The position numbers and the translations under genes were made by a program. Shown one piece after another: positions 24,390 through 34,260 of a stretch of 64,000 nucleotides of DNA; position 1 is the first letter of the stretch, and the number at the start of each line of letters is the position of its first letter. This DNA comes from Pedobacter sp. Leaf216 (GTDB lineage: Bacteria > Bacteroidota > Bacteroidia > Sphingobacteriales > Sphingobacteriaceae). The stretch is from positions 1 to 64,000 of the forward strand of contig NZ_LMKM01000003.1 of NCBI RefSeq assembly GCF_001421515.1. The letters run 5' to 3'. The notes beneath the pieces are model-generated. The model made no database searches and was not told where the DNA came from. It was given only the letters and a program-made list of their open reading frames with translations.

Positions 24390-24839
24390 TTGTTATTTTA
24401 TTTAATCTACTTCAGCAAAGCTCGGGCGTTAATGACGGATGATGGCCTTACCAGTTTACTCAACGTATCGAGGGTGTATAACCAGGCAAATGGCATTACA
24501 GGGATGCTATTATATATGGAGGGCCGGTATTTTTCGGAATATGAAGGCCGTTTTATGCAGGTGTTAGAAGGTAGTGAAAGCGATGTTAAAATACTTTTTG
24601 AAATGATAAAAACCGATCATAGGCATCAGGATATACTTTTATTGAGAGAGTCATTTCAAAAAGAACGTAATTTCCCGGATTGGACCATGGGCTTTAAAAC
24701 CATAAATCCTGAAGAACATGAAAAATTATCTGGCTTTTTTCAACTTAAGGACGATTTTCTCTCCAAAGAAGATACTCAGGAAGGTAACGATGCGCTGGAC
24801 TTTTTAAAGTCTTTTTACGAAGTAAGCAGTAAATTGTAG
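24390..24839 (+). CDS. BLUF-domain blue-light sensor
   Basis: A 149-residue BLUF protein that binds FAD and senses blue light. From the proposed TTG start at 24390 the sequence is MLFYLIYFSKAR, so the flavin-contacting Tyr is residue 7. The conserved Asn is in RVYNQANGITG (residue 31) and the Gln in RFMQVLEG (residue 57), so all photocycle residues are present. A 10-residue segment (MEGRYFSEYEG) lies between ITGMLLY and FMQ and is longer than in short BLUFs. A TTG at 24333 would add a hydrophobic 19-residue extension and is less likely. No effector domain is fused, so it must signal through a partner. Confidence 0.85.
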   Translation: MLFYLIYFSKARALMTDDGLTSLLNVSRVYNQANGITGMLLYMEGRYFSEYEGRFMQVLEGSESDVKILFEMIKTDHRHQDILLLRESFQKERNFPDWTMGFKTINPEEHEKLSGFFQLKDDFLSKEDTQEGNDALDFLKSFYEVSSKL

Positions 24840-24953
24840 GGGGAAGAAAAGAAGCTTTTGAAACTCATATAAAGATTACGCAAAAAATTCCATGCTGAAA
24901 TAAAGCCTGATAATTTGCTGCAGTTTTAATAGAATATAATCAAAAGCTAAGTT

Positions 24954-26429
24954 TTACTTTAAGTTCGGAATGGTAAACTTAAAAGTACTTCCTTTATCCA
25001 GTTCACTCTCCACCCAAATTTTTCCGCCATGGCCGGTAACTATCTGCTTGCAAAGAAAAAGACCTATCCCAAAGCCTGAAATTAAATTATTTGAGCTTGC
25101 ACGGTAAAAACGGTTAAAAAGCTTGGGTATTTCTTCTTTGAAAATTCCAACGCCCTCATCTACAACCTCAATTATTAACCCATCATCGGTAATTTTGGTG
25201 AGGATTTTAATTTCGGTACCCAATGCTGAATATTTTACCGCATTACTGATCAGGTTCATTATAACCTGGTAAATTTTGAGGTAATCTGCATTTATTTTAT
25301 AATTTTCGTCCTGGCAAAAGGTAAAGTTATGATTGGGGTGAAGTATGGCTACTTCCTCTCTAATTTCTTCAAAAAGTTTCTCCAGCTGAAAATGGTTTTT
25401 TTCAATAATGAGCTTTCCCGATTCGAGCCTTGAAAGACTTAAGAAGCCGGTAATAAGCGTAGTCATTTTTCTGATTTGCTTAATCGACTGATCTACAGCC
25501 TTTGATATGGCCTGATCGCTGAATTTTAAAACCTGTGTAGATAGCAACTGCTGATACGCCAGAAGCGAGGTAAGGGGTGTTTTAAGTTCGTGACTAACCA
25601 TACCGATGAAATCATTTTTGCGCTGATCCTGCTCTCTTATCTCTGAAATATCGCGGGTTGTACCAGCCACAGCTTCAACCACTCCCTCATCATTAAAAAT
25701 TGGTGTAAATATATAGTCATAGGTTCTTCTGCCCATTACAGCATGCGGAAAGCTAACTTCCCCACGAACTGGTTTCCCGGTGGTTTTTACTGTATCAATC
25801 TCCCTTTCGTGCATTTCAGCGTGCCAGGCCTCATATCCATTTTCAATCAGTCCTTTTCCTATGGCCTCATTCCACGATTTTCCCCACATTTCCAGCAAAG
25901 CTTCATTTGCATAAGTAAATCGGTAATCTAAATCGAATACATACATCAAATCTGGCGTGTTCCTTGTAATGGCTTCATAAACCCTTTTCTGTTTGTCTGA
26001 AAATTCGTAGGCTGCCTTTAAATCATCTCTGTTCTGCCGCGAATAAGTTGTATCGGTAGTAGATCCAAACCATTCAATAAGTTCGCCTTTATCATTCAAT
26101 ACGGGCACCGCACGTGCTAAAACCCATCCAATGGAACCATCAGCGCGTATAATTCTATATTCAAGTTCATATTTGCTTTGGCTTTCGAGCGTCTTGTTAA
26201 TTGCATTGGCAACAAACATTCTGTCATCTTCAAAAACATATTTTTCTATCCATTCAGAAACCAGGTAGTTCCATCCCTCATTTTTGGCTTCCTGATGGTG
26301 ATTAAATTCCGCTATAATTTTCCAGTCGGGAGTAGCGCGAAACAGTACATTCGCTGTCGCATTAATCAGCGCGCTAAAGCGCAGTTCATTAAGGGAAGAA
26401 TTTGTATTGTTAGTAATAATTTGTTCCAT
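24954..26429 (-). CDS. PAS-domain sensor histidine kinase
   Basis: A 491-residue soluble hybrid-free histidine kinase. Two PAS/PAC modules (about residues 15-130 and 145-265; LEYRIIRADGSIGWV and GTTRDISEIRE) precede HisKA with H280 in MVSHELKTPLTSLLAY. The HATPase follows with N-box NLISNAVKYS, EVVDEGVGIF and GFGIGLFLCKQIV. No membrane segment was seen, so it senses a cytoplasmic signal or ligand. It lies 114 bases from the convergent BLUF gene. No cognate receiver adjoins it; the receiver at 51024 is a possible but unproven partner. Confidence 0.92.
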   Translation of the reverse strand: MEQIITNNTNSSLNELRFSALINATANVLFRATPDWKIIAEFNHHQEAKNEGWNYLVSEWIEKYVFEDDRMFVANAINKTLESQSKYELEYRIIRADGSIGWVLARAVPVLNDKGELIEWFGSTTDTTYSRQNRDDLKAAYEFSDKQKRVYEAITRNTPDLMYVFDLDYRFTYANEALLEMWGKSWNEAIGKGLIENGYEAWHAEMHEREIDTVKTTGKPVRGEVSFPHAVMGRRTYDYIFTPIFNDEGVVEAVAGTTRDISEIREQDQRKNDFIGMVSHELKTPLTSLLAYQQLLSTQVLKFSDQAISKAVDQSIKQIRKMTTLITGFLSLSRLESGKLIIEKNHFQLEKLFEEIREEVAILHPNHNFTFCQDENYKINADYLKIYQVIMNLISNAVKYSALGTEIKILTKITDDGLIIEVVDEGVGIFKEEIPKLFNRFYRASSNNLISGFGIGLFLCKQIVTGHGGKIWVESELDKGSTFKFTIPNLK

Positions 26430-26863
26430 CCTGGGGATATTTTAAATATTCAATAACTATCAGCGGGCAATATTGTTCTGAATTTTAAACTTTTTCTTTA
26501 AACAAAATATGGATTTTAATGGATTAGGCCTATAGATCGTGTTTATTTCCTTTGGTATTCCGTGTTTTTTCCATTATAACATTTCACATCCAACAGCTAC
26601 TTTATCTGTATTATATCAGCACAAAGCATATGCTTGAATTACCTCAATTGAATTGCCGAAAAGCTAATTTTATTTAGAAATAGTCATGAAAATGCTCTTG
26701 AAAGCAAAAAAAAGAGTGCGTTAACCTAAAACATGCACTTGAAGGTAAATGCGAGCTGGAAAAATCTTTTCTATAAGCCAGCCTAACCAAAGCCCGAACC
26801 ATCCAAAAAAAATATAATCGCTAAACCTTTAAAATATTTTTAATGTTTTATAAGAAAAAAACT
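26430..26863. other. Non-coding divergent region
   Basis: About 430 AT-rich bases between the divergent kinase and Tat-exported DUF4142 gene. I saw no gene, repeat or strong hairpin. It must carry both promoters. Confidence 0.3.
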
Positions 26864-27403
26864 ATGAAAAACATTACAAACCATTCACGTCGGAAGTTTC
26901 TAACAACCTCCGTCGGCGCGGCAGTATTTGCTGGAGCCAGTGCTACTTTTGCTGGAACATTTTTTAAGCCATTTACCTTATCAGCACAGGGGTCAACAGC
27001 GGCAATTCAATCGAAAATTGCCTTATTGGGCAATGCATCACTTCAAACTAGTTTATTGGCTGCAACAAAGGCAGTAAATCCGGAGGTGAAAATGTTTGCC
27101 AAATTCGAAACTGCTGAACAGGAAACAATTGGTAAAATTTTAAAAGATATGGGTACGGTTGTTCCTCCTCCCGGTGCAGAACAAAAAGCACTGCTGGCTA
27201 AGCTTCAGGCTGCAAGCGGTAAGGCCTTCGATCAGGCATTTATGCTAGGGCAGGTAGATACACATCAAAAACTTCACCAGGCAGTATCAGAATTGCTGAA
27301 ACAAAGTACTGATGTACATGTTAAACATGTAGCCAGCCTTGCTTTGGCTACAATTACAGAACACACGGAAAGAGGCCAGATCCTATTGAAAAAACTGGGT
27401 TAA
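26864..27403 (+). CDS. Tat-exported DUF4142 protein
   Basis: A 179-residue protein with a twin-arginine signal (SRRKFLTTSVGAAVFAGASA), so it is exported folded, possibly with a bound metal. The mature part fits DUF4142 with helical His/Glu-containing segments (DTHQKLHQAVSELLKQ and ITEHTERGQILLKKLG). The ATG at 26864 is preferred; an ATG seven codons upstream is also open. It is one of three DUF4142 genes and the only one with a Tat signal. It is followed by a strong terminator at 27452. Confidence 0.8.
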   Translation: MKNITNHSRRKFLTTSVGAAVFAGASATFAGTFFKPFTLSAQGSTAAIQSKIALLGNASLQTSLLAATKAVNPEVKMFAKFETAEQETIGKILKDMGTVVPPPGAEQKALLAKLQAASGKAFDQAFMLGQVDTHQKLHQAVSELLKQSTDVHVKHVASLALATITEHTERGQILLKKLG

Positions 27404-27451
27404 CCTTAAAAGATTCATCCGGTTTTTATACGGTGATATTTTCTTTGCCTT

Positions 27452-27488
27452 AAAGCAACTTGGCAGCCAATACCAGGTTGCTTTTTTT
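27452..27488 (+). terminator. Hairpin terminator after DUF4142 gene
   Basis: AAAGCAACTTGG (27452-27463) pairs with CCAGGTTGCTTT (27473-27484), with one G-U pair, and continues into a T run. It separates the DUF4142 gene from the trehalose operon. Confidence 0.85.
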
Positions 27489-27549
27489 TGGACAGGCTAA
27501 TTCTGAATTAAAAATGCTGGTGTTTTTGGCGTAATAACAAAATTTATAC

Positions 27550-29418
27550 ATGGAAAACGATATACTAAAGAGAAATATAGGGGTAAATTTTAATGGCGGC
27601 GAAACGGCCGAAATTCAGCTTTGGGCACCTTCCGCTTCTCAGGTTGGGATTGTTTTATCTGCTGATAATCGTGTGTTGGCAATGCAACAAACCGGCCGTG
27701 GGTATTGGCATCTCGAAACCGATCAGCTAAAGCCGGGCGATGGATATTTGTTTCAGCTTTTGCAAAAAAATGAAAATGATCAGCAAGAAACTTTAAAGTT
27801 GGCTGATCCGGCTTCACTTTACCAGGCAAATGGAGTTGGAGGAAATTCAACAGCGTTTGATTTAAAGGCGTTTAAATGGACAGATGCTGCTTGGAAAGGA
27901 ATCAGCTTAAAAGATTTTATCATTTACGAGCTGCATACCGGAACTTTTACACCTCAGGGCGATCTGAAATCGATCGAAACCAAGCTTGATCATTTAATCG
28001 AACTGGGCATAACCGCTATCGAAATTATGCCGCTTGCCCAGTTCCCAGGTAACCGAAACTGGGGTTATGATGGGGTATATCCTTTTGCTGTACAGCATTC
28101 TTATGGTGGGCCGCTTGCCCTGCAGCAATTGGTAAATACATGCCATGAAAAAGGATTGGCCGTAATACTGGATGTTGTTTACAACCATATCGGGCCTGAA
28201 GGCAATCATCTTGGTCAGTTTGGCCCTTATTTTACTGATAAATATGCTACCCCATGGGGAAAGGCAATTAATTTTGATGATGCCGGTTGCGATGGCGTAC
28301 GCAATTATTTTATCGAAAATGCATTGATGTGGTTCCGTGATTTTCATATCGATGCACTCCGCCTTGATGCGGTACATGCCCTGCGCGACTTTGGACCTGA
28401 ACATATTTTAAAAGAGATAAAAAACAAGGTTTTAGACCTTTCAAGAGCAACAGGGAGAGATCACAGGCTTATTGTTGAGCTTGATTTGAACGATAACCGT
28501 TTTATCAACCCTACCCACCAGTGCGGTTACGGAATGGATGCCCAATGGATTGATGAATTTCACCACGCACTTCGTGTATCTGCAGGGCAGGAAAAAAATG
28601 GCTATTATGCAGATTTTGACGGAGTGGGCAGCCTGGCTAAATCCTACAATGATGCCTATGTTTATGATGGTCAGTATTCTGCCCATAGAGATAAAAAGTT
28701 CGGAGCACCTGCAACAGGGAACGCTGGTGCGCAATTCGTTGTGTTTTCGCAAAATCACGATCAGGTGGGCAACCGAATGCTCGGGGAGCGGTCGGCCACG
28801 CTGGTGAGCTTCGAAATGCTTAAATTAATGGCAGGTGCAGTATTCTGCAGTCCGTTTATACCGCTTTTATTTATGGGAGAAGAATGGGCCGAAACAAACC
28901 CTTTTTTATTTTTTACAAGCCATGAGGGCCCAGAACTTGCAGAAGCGGTAAGGAAAGGACGTAAGGCAGAGTTTGCATATTTCCACAATGGTGATGAAAC
29001 GCCTGATCCCCAGTCAGAAGAAACTTTTTTACAATCAAAAGCCGATTGGGCGAAAATTGAAAAACTGCAGCATAACACCATGCTTAACTATTACAAAAAA
29101 CTCATCACCCTTCGTAAAACACATCCTGCACTTTCAGTTCTTGATCGGGGTGCTACCCATGCACAGGCTTTTCAGGAGCAAAATTGCATATTGCTAACCA
29201 GAGGAGAAGATGAAAATAAAATACTTTGTATCCTTAATTTTTCCCAGCAAAAGCAAGATTTAACTATTGGAGGAAGTTTAGATAATTGGTCACTCATCCT
29301 CGATTCTTCTGCTGTTGAATGGGGTGGCCCAGGTACAACTTCGTCAGAAAACATCACAGAAGGTAAATTTATTTCACCACCCGAATCTATTGTTATAATT
29401 ACACAAAAACATGTTTAA
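27550..29418 (+). CDS. treZ: Malto-oligosyltrehalose trehalohydrolase
   Basis: A 622-residue GH13 enzyme that releases trehalose from malto-oligosyltrehalose made by TreY. An N-terminal E-set module (IQLWAPSASQVGIVL) precedes the barrel. Catalytic residues are D273 in LRLDAVHAL, E310 in LIVELDLND and D404 in SQNHDQVGNRM. The signature GNRNWGYDGVYPFAVQHSYGG fits TreZ. Length is normal and there is no signal peptide. Its 3' end overlaps treY-malQ by 8 bases, indicating coupled translation. Confidence 0.95.
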   Translation: MENDILKRNIGVNFNGGETAEIQLWAPSASQVGIVLSADNRVLAMQQTGRGYWHLETDQLKPGDGYLFQLLQKNENDQQETLKLADPASLYQANGVGGNSTAFDLKAFKWTDAAWKGISLKDFIIYELHTGTFTPQGDLKSIETKLDHLIELGITAIEIMPLAQFPGNRNWGYDGVYPFAVQHSYGGPLALQQLVNTCHEKGLAVILDVVYNHIGPEGNHLGQFGPYFTDKYATPWGKAINFDDAGCDGVRNYFIENALMWFRDFHIDALRLDAVHALRDFGPEHILKEIKNKVLDLSRATGRDHRLIVELDLNDNRFINPTHQCGYGMDAQWIDEFHHALRVSAGQEKNGYYADFDGVGSLAKSYNDAYVYDGQYSAHRDKKFGAPATGNAGAQFVVFSQNHDQVGNRMLGERSATLVSFEMLKLMAGAVFCSPFIPLLFMGEEWAETNPFLFFTSHEGPELAEAVRKGRKAEFAYFHNGDETPDPQSEETFLQSKADWAKIEKLQHNTMLNYYKKLITLRKTHPALSVLDRGATHAQAFQEQNCILLTRGEDENKILCILNFSQQKQDLTIGGSLDNWSLILDSSAVEWGGPGTTSSENITEGKFISPPESIVIITQKHV

Positions 29419-32400
29419 ACCAAAATCAACATATCGCATCCAGTTCCATAAAGATTTTAACCTGGCTGCCTTCGATAAAATTATTCCTTACCTGGTTGCT
29501 TTGGGGGTAGATACAGTATACGCATCGCCAATTTTTGAAGCCGTTCCCGGGAGTACACATGGTTATGATGTGGTAAACCCCTTGCGTTTAAATCCCGAAA
29601 TAGGAACAGAAGCACAATTGTTAGCAATAGCGGCAAAGCTCAAAACCGCAGGCATTAGCTGGCTGCAAGATATTGTACCCAACCACATGGCATTTCATCC
29701 ATCCAACAAATGGCTTATGGATGTACTCGAAAATGGGTCTGAATCTGAATATGCCCCTTACTTTGATATTGATTTTACACTTGACGATGGTAAAGTAATG
29801 GTGCCTTTTTTGGGTACAAGTCTTGATCAGTCTATTGAAGATGGTGCAGTAAGTATTTCAAAACAAAATGAGAAATATTTTATAAATACCAGCGGCATGG
29901 AATGGCCGCTTAATGCAGCAAGTACAGCCAAACTGGAAAAGGCAAATCTGAAAGAGTTGAATGCAGACAAACAGGAGATTTTACAGATTGCGGAACAGCA
30001 ACATTATCGGCTTTGCGCATGGAATGAAACAGACAGCAAGATCAATTATAGGAGGTTTTTTACCGTTAACGGATTAATTTGCTTAAACATTCAAAACATA
30101 AGCGTTTTTAAAGCTTACCACCAATACATTTTTTCTTTGGTTGATAAAGGTATATTTCAAGGACTTAGAATTGACCATATTGATGGACTTTATGATCCAC
30201 AAAAGTACATTGATAACCTCAGAGAAGCAGCAGGAAACGATCTGTATATTGTGGTAGAGAAAATTTTAGAAGAGGGTGAGGAACTGCCTCAAAATTGGGA
30301 GGTACAGGGAACCACGGGCTACGATTTTCTTGCCCAGGTAAACAATCTGTTTACAAACAAAGCGGCTGTAAAACCTTTTGAAAAAACTTATCGCGAGATA
30401 ACAGGTAAAAAACTCGACCCAAATGCGCTGATCCGCGAAAAGAAAAAAGATATTCTTTACGGGCACATGCAGGGAGAACTCAACAATTTGCTTGCCTTAT
30501 TCCTATCGTTAAACCTGGTCGAAATTAAGGAAACTGAAAAAGATGAGCTTCGCAACACCATCGGGGAATTTATGATTGGCATGCCGGTTTACAGGTATTA
30601 TAATTATGTTTTTCCTTTAACCGGAGAAAGCAGGGAAAACCTGGTGCAGATTTTTGAACCAATATTAAAAGATAAAACCTTAGAGAAATCAGCAAAGTTG
30701 CTTTATAATGCACTTTTAGAGGAGCCACTGAAGGGAAATGATGATTATAATGTAAAAATAGCTGCGTTTTACCAGCGGTTGATGCAATTTACAGGGCCTT
30801 TAATGGCTAAAGGTGTAGAAGATACTGCAATGTTTACCTACAACCGTTTTATTGGCCATAGTGAGGTTGGCGATGCTCCTGATTCATTTGGAATAACAAC
30901 AGGGCAATTTCACCAATACATGCTCGATCGTTTTAACAATTGGCCTTTGGCCATGAACGGAAGTTCGACCCACGATACCAAAAAAGGGGAGGATGTACGG
31001 GCGAGATTAAACGTGTTAACCGATCTTTACGATGAATGGGACGCCCTCGTTGCAGAATTACAGGTTTCGGTAGAAACGCTCAGTAAAGATTTACCAGATT
31101 TTAAATCCTTGCACCCGAACGATATTTACATGGTGATCCAAACGCTGGTTGGTGCACTTCCTTTCCCAAATACGGATGCTGATGATATAGAAAACCGCCT
31201 TGAGCAATTTATTCAGAAAGCACTCCGCGAAGCGAAAAAGCGTTCAGACTGGGCCGAGCCTGACCTTGCATATGAAGAGCAACTGAGCCGTTTTGCGCTC
31301 GCTTTAGCTGATGAAAAATATCCTTTTAGAGAAAAAATAATCGGTTTTCTTCAACAAATTGGTGATTTTGCTGTGGTTAACAGTTTGGCGCAGTTGGTGC
31401 TTAAATTTACCTGCCCCGGAGTTCCCGATGTGTACCAGGGGAGCGAGCTGTGGGATTTAAGTCTGGTAGATCCAGATAACCGCCGGCCAGTAGATTACGA
31501 TCTTCGTACAGGATACCTGGATGATTTATCAAATGCCACATCAAAAGTACTTTGGGAAGAGCGCTTTTTAGGTAAAATTAAGCTTTGGCTTACTAAAAAT
31601 TTATTAGCACTTAGAAAAGCTGAAAACGGACTATTTGAAGAAGGTACATATATTCCACTGAAAACCATAGGTAGCTATGCAGCAAATGTATTCGCCTTTG
31701 CCAGGAAATTTGAGGATAGCTATATCATAATTGCCGTACCGCTTGGTGTAGCCCAATTATGCAGAGAACAGAAGGTAGACGTTAGAAATATTGACTGGCA
31801 GGATACACAAATATTACTACCGGATGGTGCGCCGTTGGCCTGGTCGGATCTGTTGAATAAAAAAGAAGGGCATAAAGATTTTCTTAAAAAAGGAATTGAT
31901 GTAGGCACACTTTTTAAGGCCTTTCCTGTAGCAGTGATTAAACTTATTCCAAAGCAAAATAAGCGTACTGCAGGGATATTATTACCTGTAAACTCTCTTC
32001 CAAGTGCGTTTGGTATAGGCGATTTTGGCCCGGAGGCTTTTAAATTTATCGATTTTTTACACCAAAGCGGGCATCAGTACTGGCAGGTACTCCCGCTTAA
32101 CCCGGTAATGCCCGATAAAGGCCATTCTCCATATTCTTCGCCTTCTGCAATGGCCGGAAATGTACTTTTGATCAGTCCTGAAGAATTATACAACGATGGG
32201 CTTATAAATGAATCAGATTTAGAAAATGCCTTACAAGCGAACGCCGACCGGATAAATTATCAGGAAACACAAAAAAAGAAAAGTGCTTTATTAAAAAAAG
32301 CATTCGAAAATTTTACCCGCTCTACCCATGATGACCTTTTGAAAGCTTTTGATGCTTTTTGTTCAACTGAAAAGGATTGGCTAGATGATTATGCTTTGTT

Positions 32401-33463
32401 TGTTGTATTGGGCACACACTTTAAAGAGCAAAATTGGTACAAATGGCCTGTGGAGTTTAAGTTTAAGGATAATGCTAAGCTATTGGCATTTACAGGAGAA
32501 TCAGCTGAAGCACTTCGGCAGATAAAATGGGAGCAGTTTATCTTTTTTAGGCAATGGCATAAACTTAAAGCCTATGCCAATAAAAAATCGGTAAAGCTTA
32601 TCGGCGATCTGCCATTTTATCCTGATTACGGATCGGTAGAAGTATGGTCTGAACCAGAAAATTTTAACCTTGATGCAGATAAAAAAATGATCACCATTGC
32701 AGGTGTTCCTCCCGATTATTTCAACGCCAGCGGGCAGTTATGGGGCATGCCAACGTTCAATTTTGCCAGCATGGAGAAAAATGATTACAGTTGGTGGGTA
32801 AACCGCATAAAAAAGAACCTGGAAAGATTCGACATCATTCGATTAGACCATTTCAGGGCATTTTCTGCTTATTGGGAAGTAAATGCTGCCGATGAATCGG
32901 CTATTAACGGGGTATGGAAACCCGGACCGGGCGAAAAATTGTTTTTAATCCTTAAAAAGAGCTTAAAAGAGCTGCCACTTATTGCTGAAGACCTTGGCGA
33001 AATAACCGATGATGTGAATAAACTCAGAGATATTTTCGGACTTCCGGGGATGAAAGTATTGCAGTTTGCCTTCGGGGCCGACTTGCCTTCTTCTCCAAAT
33101 ATTCCGCATAATTTTAGCAATACAAATTCATTTGTTTACACCGGTACCCACGATAACAATACGGTAAGGGGTTGGTACGATGCTGAAACTGACAATGATA
33201 CCAGATTAAGGATTTCTGAATATTTTGGTTTTCAGGTAGATGATTCAAATATCGAAACTGCCATGTTAAATCTCGCCTATTCAGCTGCTGTAGATACCGT
33301 AATTGTTCCATTGCAGGATGTGCTGGGCTTAGGTGGAAACAGCAGGATTAACCTTCCCGGAACGGCAGAGGGAAATTGGGAGTGGAAACTGGAGCAACAA
33401 TTGCCTTGGGAAGAAATAGCACAGAATCTTTTAAAAATGGCAGAAAGGACAGGCAGAGCTTAA
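29411..33463 (+). CDS. treY-malQ: Fusion of malto-oligosyltrehalose synthase and 4-alpha-glucanotransferase
   Basis: A 1350-residue two-enzyme protein. Residues 1 to about 845 are TreY (STYRIQFHKDFNLAAFDKII start; D255 in LRIDHIDGLYDP, E283 in VVEKILEEGE, D522 in GSSTHDTKKGEDVRARL), which turns the reducing-end glucose of maltodextrins into a trehalose linkage. Residues about 853-1350 are MalQ of GH77 (LPVNSLPSAFGIGDFG start; D1146 in IRLDHFRAF, E1193 in IAEDLGEI, D1248 in GTHDNNT), which rearranges short maltodextrins into longer ones. The linker is short. All catalytic residues are intact. The gene follows treZ with overlap. Such fusions are known in some Bacteroidota. Confidence 0.95.
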   Translation: MFKPKSTYRIQFHKDFNLAAFDKIIPYLVALGVDTVYASPIFEAVPGSTHGYDVVNPLRLNPEIGTEAQLLAIAAKLKTAGISWLQDIVPNHMAFHPSNKWLMDVLENGSESEYAPYFDIDFTLDDGKVMVPFLGTSLDQSIEDGAVSISKQNEKYFINTSGMEWPLNAASTAKLEKANLKELNADKQEILQIAEQQHYRLCAWNETDSKINYRRFFTVNGLICLNIQNISVFKAYHQYIFSLVDKGIFQGLRIDHIDGLYDPQKYIDNLREAAGNDLYIVVEKILEEGEELPQNWEVQGTTGYDFLAQVNNLFTNKAAVKPFEKTYREITGKKLDPNALIREKKKDILYGHMQGELNNLLALFLSLNLVEIKETEKDELRNTIGEFMIGMPVYRYYNYVFPLTGESRENLVQIFEPILKDKTLEKSAKLLYNALLEEPLKGNDDYNVKIAAFYQRLMQFTGPLMAKGVEDTAMFTYNRFIGHSEVGDAPDSFGITTGQFHQYMLDRFNNWPLAMNGSSTHDTKKGEDVRARLNVLTDLYDEWDALVAELQVSVETLSKDLPDFKSLHPNDIYMVIQTLVGALPFPNTDADDIENRLEQFIQKALREAKKRSDWAEPDLAYEEQLSRFALALADEKYPFREKIIGFLQQIGDFAVVNSLAQLVLKFTCPGVPDVYQGSELWDLSLVDPDNRRPVDYDLRTGYLDDLSNATSKVLWEERFLGKIKLWLTKNLLALRKAENGLFEEGTYIPLKTIGSYAANVFAFARKFEDSYIIIAVPLGVAQLCREQKVDVRNIDWQDTQILLPDGAPLAWSDLLNKKEGHKDFLKKGIDVGTLFKAFPVAVIKLIPKQNKRTAGILLPVNSLPSAFGIGDFGPEAFKFIDFLHQSGHQYWQVLPLNPVMPDKGHSPYSSPSAMAGNVLLISPEELYNDGLINESDLENALQANADRINYQETQKKKSALLKKAFENFTRSTHDDLLKAFDAFCSTEKDWLDDYALFVVLGTHFKEQNWYKWPVEFKFKDNAKLLAFTGESAEALRQIKWEQFIFFRQWHKLKAYANKKSVKLIGDLPFYPDYGSVEVWSEPENFNLDADKKMITIAGVPPDYFNASGQLWGMPTFNFASMEKNDYSWWVNRIKKNLERFDIIRLDHFRAFSAYWEVNAADESAINGVWKPGPGEKLFLILKKSLKELPLIAEDLGEITDDVNKLRDIFGLPGMKVLQFAFGADLPSSPNIPHNFSNTNSFVYTGTHDNNTVRGWYDAETDNDTRLRISEYFGFQVDDSNIETAMLNLAYSAAVDTVIVPLQDVLGLGGNSRINLPGTAEGNWEWKLEQQLPWEEIAQNLLKMAERTGRA

Positions 33464-33538
33464 TGGTAAAGTATTCAAATTTTTTAAACCTTTTTTTAAC
33501 GAGCAATGTTTTTATAATGAACATTAAACTATAAAAAT

Positions 33539-34060
33539 ATGGCAAATAAAAAAAATGATGTACAGATGCCAAATGCGCATCTGCATGAATTATTCGTAGA
33601 TGAATTAAAGGATATACTTGGTGCGGAAAAGCAATTGCTTAAAGGCCTTAAAAAACTAACGGATGCTGCAGGAAGTGAAAAGTTAAAAGATGCTTTCCAA
33701 ACCCATTACAGTCAAACCGAAGGACAGATTGACCGATTGAAACAGGTTTTTGAATCATTAGGCATTAACGCACGAGCTAAAAAATGCAAAGCAATGCAGG
33801 GGCTGCTTGAAGAGGCAGACGAAATTATCGAAAGCTTTAGCGATGAGCCTCAAGTGCTTGATGCTGCATTAATTACAGCCGCTCAAAAGGTTGAACATTA
33901 TGAAATTGCGAGTTATGGTACCTTGGTAACCTTTGCAAAGCTGATGGAGCATTCGGAAGCCGAAGAATTACTTGCTGCCACACTTGCTGAAGAAAAAGAT
34001 ACCGATAGTTTGTTAACCGAAATAGCGCTGAGTGAAGCAAACACAGGCGTTTCAGCTTAA
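33539..34060 (+). CDS. DUF892 (YciE/YciF-like) ferritin-like protein
   Basis: A 173-residue ferritin-like four-helix protein of the DUF892 family. Typical motifs are LHELFVDELKDILGAEKQLLKGL, KCKAMQGLLEEADEII and AAQKVEHYEIASYGTL, where Glu/His residues could bind a di-metal centre. No signal peptide, so cytoplasmic. Homologues are induced in enterobacteria under osmotic stress. It lies 76 bases after the trehalose genes and probably shares their stress control. A paralogue is at 41806. The metal and activity are not known. Confidence 0.92.
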   Translation: MANKKNDVQMPNAHLHELFVDELKDILGAEKQLLKGLKKLTDAAGSEKLKDAFQTHYSQTEGQIDRLKQVFESLGINARAKKCKAMQGLLEEADEIIESFSDEPQVLDAALITAAQKVEHYEIASYGTLVTFAKLMEHSEAEELLAATLAEEKDTDSLLTEIALSEANTGVSA

Positions 34061-34070
34061 AAACACATTT

Positions 34071-34200
34071 AAAAAGGCTGTATCATAATTGTAATTTGTC
34101 ATCTTAAGCTAGTTGAATCACTTATATAATAACCATTATGGTGTTTCTTTAGGCTTATATGACATAATCTTTAGGGGATTAATTATGATACAGTCTTTTT
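34071..34200. repeat. MITE-like element with 20-bp terminal inverted repeats
   Basis: AAAAAGGCTGTATCATAATT (34071-34090) is inverted as AATTATGATACAGTCTTTTT (34181-34200), differing at one base. The arms are separated by about 90 bases that contain a smaller inverted TTGTCAT / ATGACAT pair. No ORF. No clear target-site duplication. It could also act as a terminator for both flanks because of the terminal T run. Size and structure fit a miniature inverted-repeat element. Confidence 0.65.
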
Positions 34201-34260
34201 TTATTCCCTTCAGGTTTAGATGCTCCCATTTTCGCTCAAACCTCATCGCCCTTAAACCAA

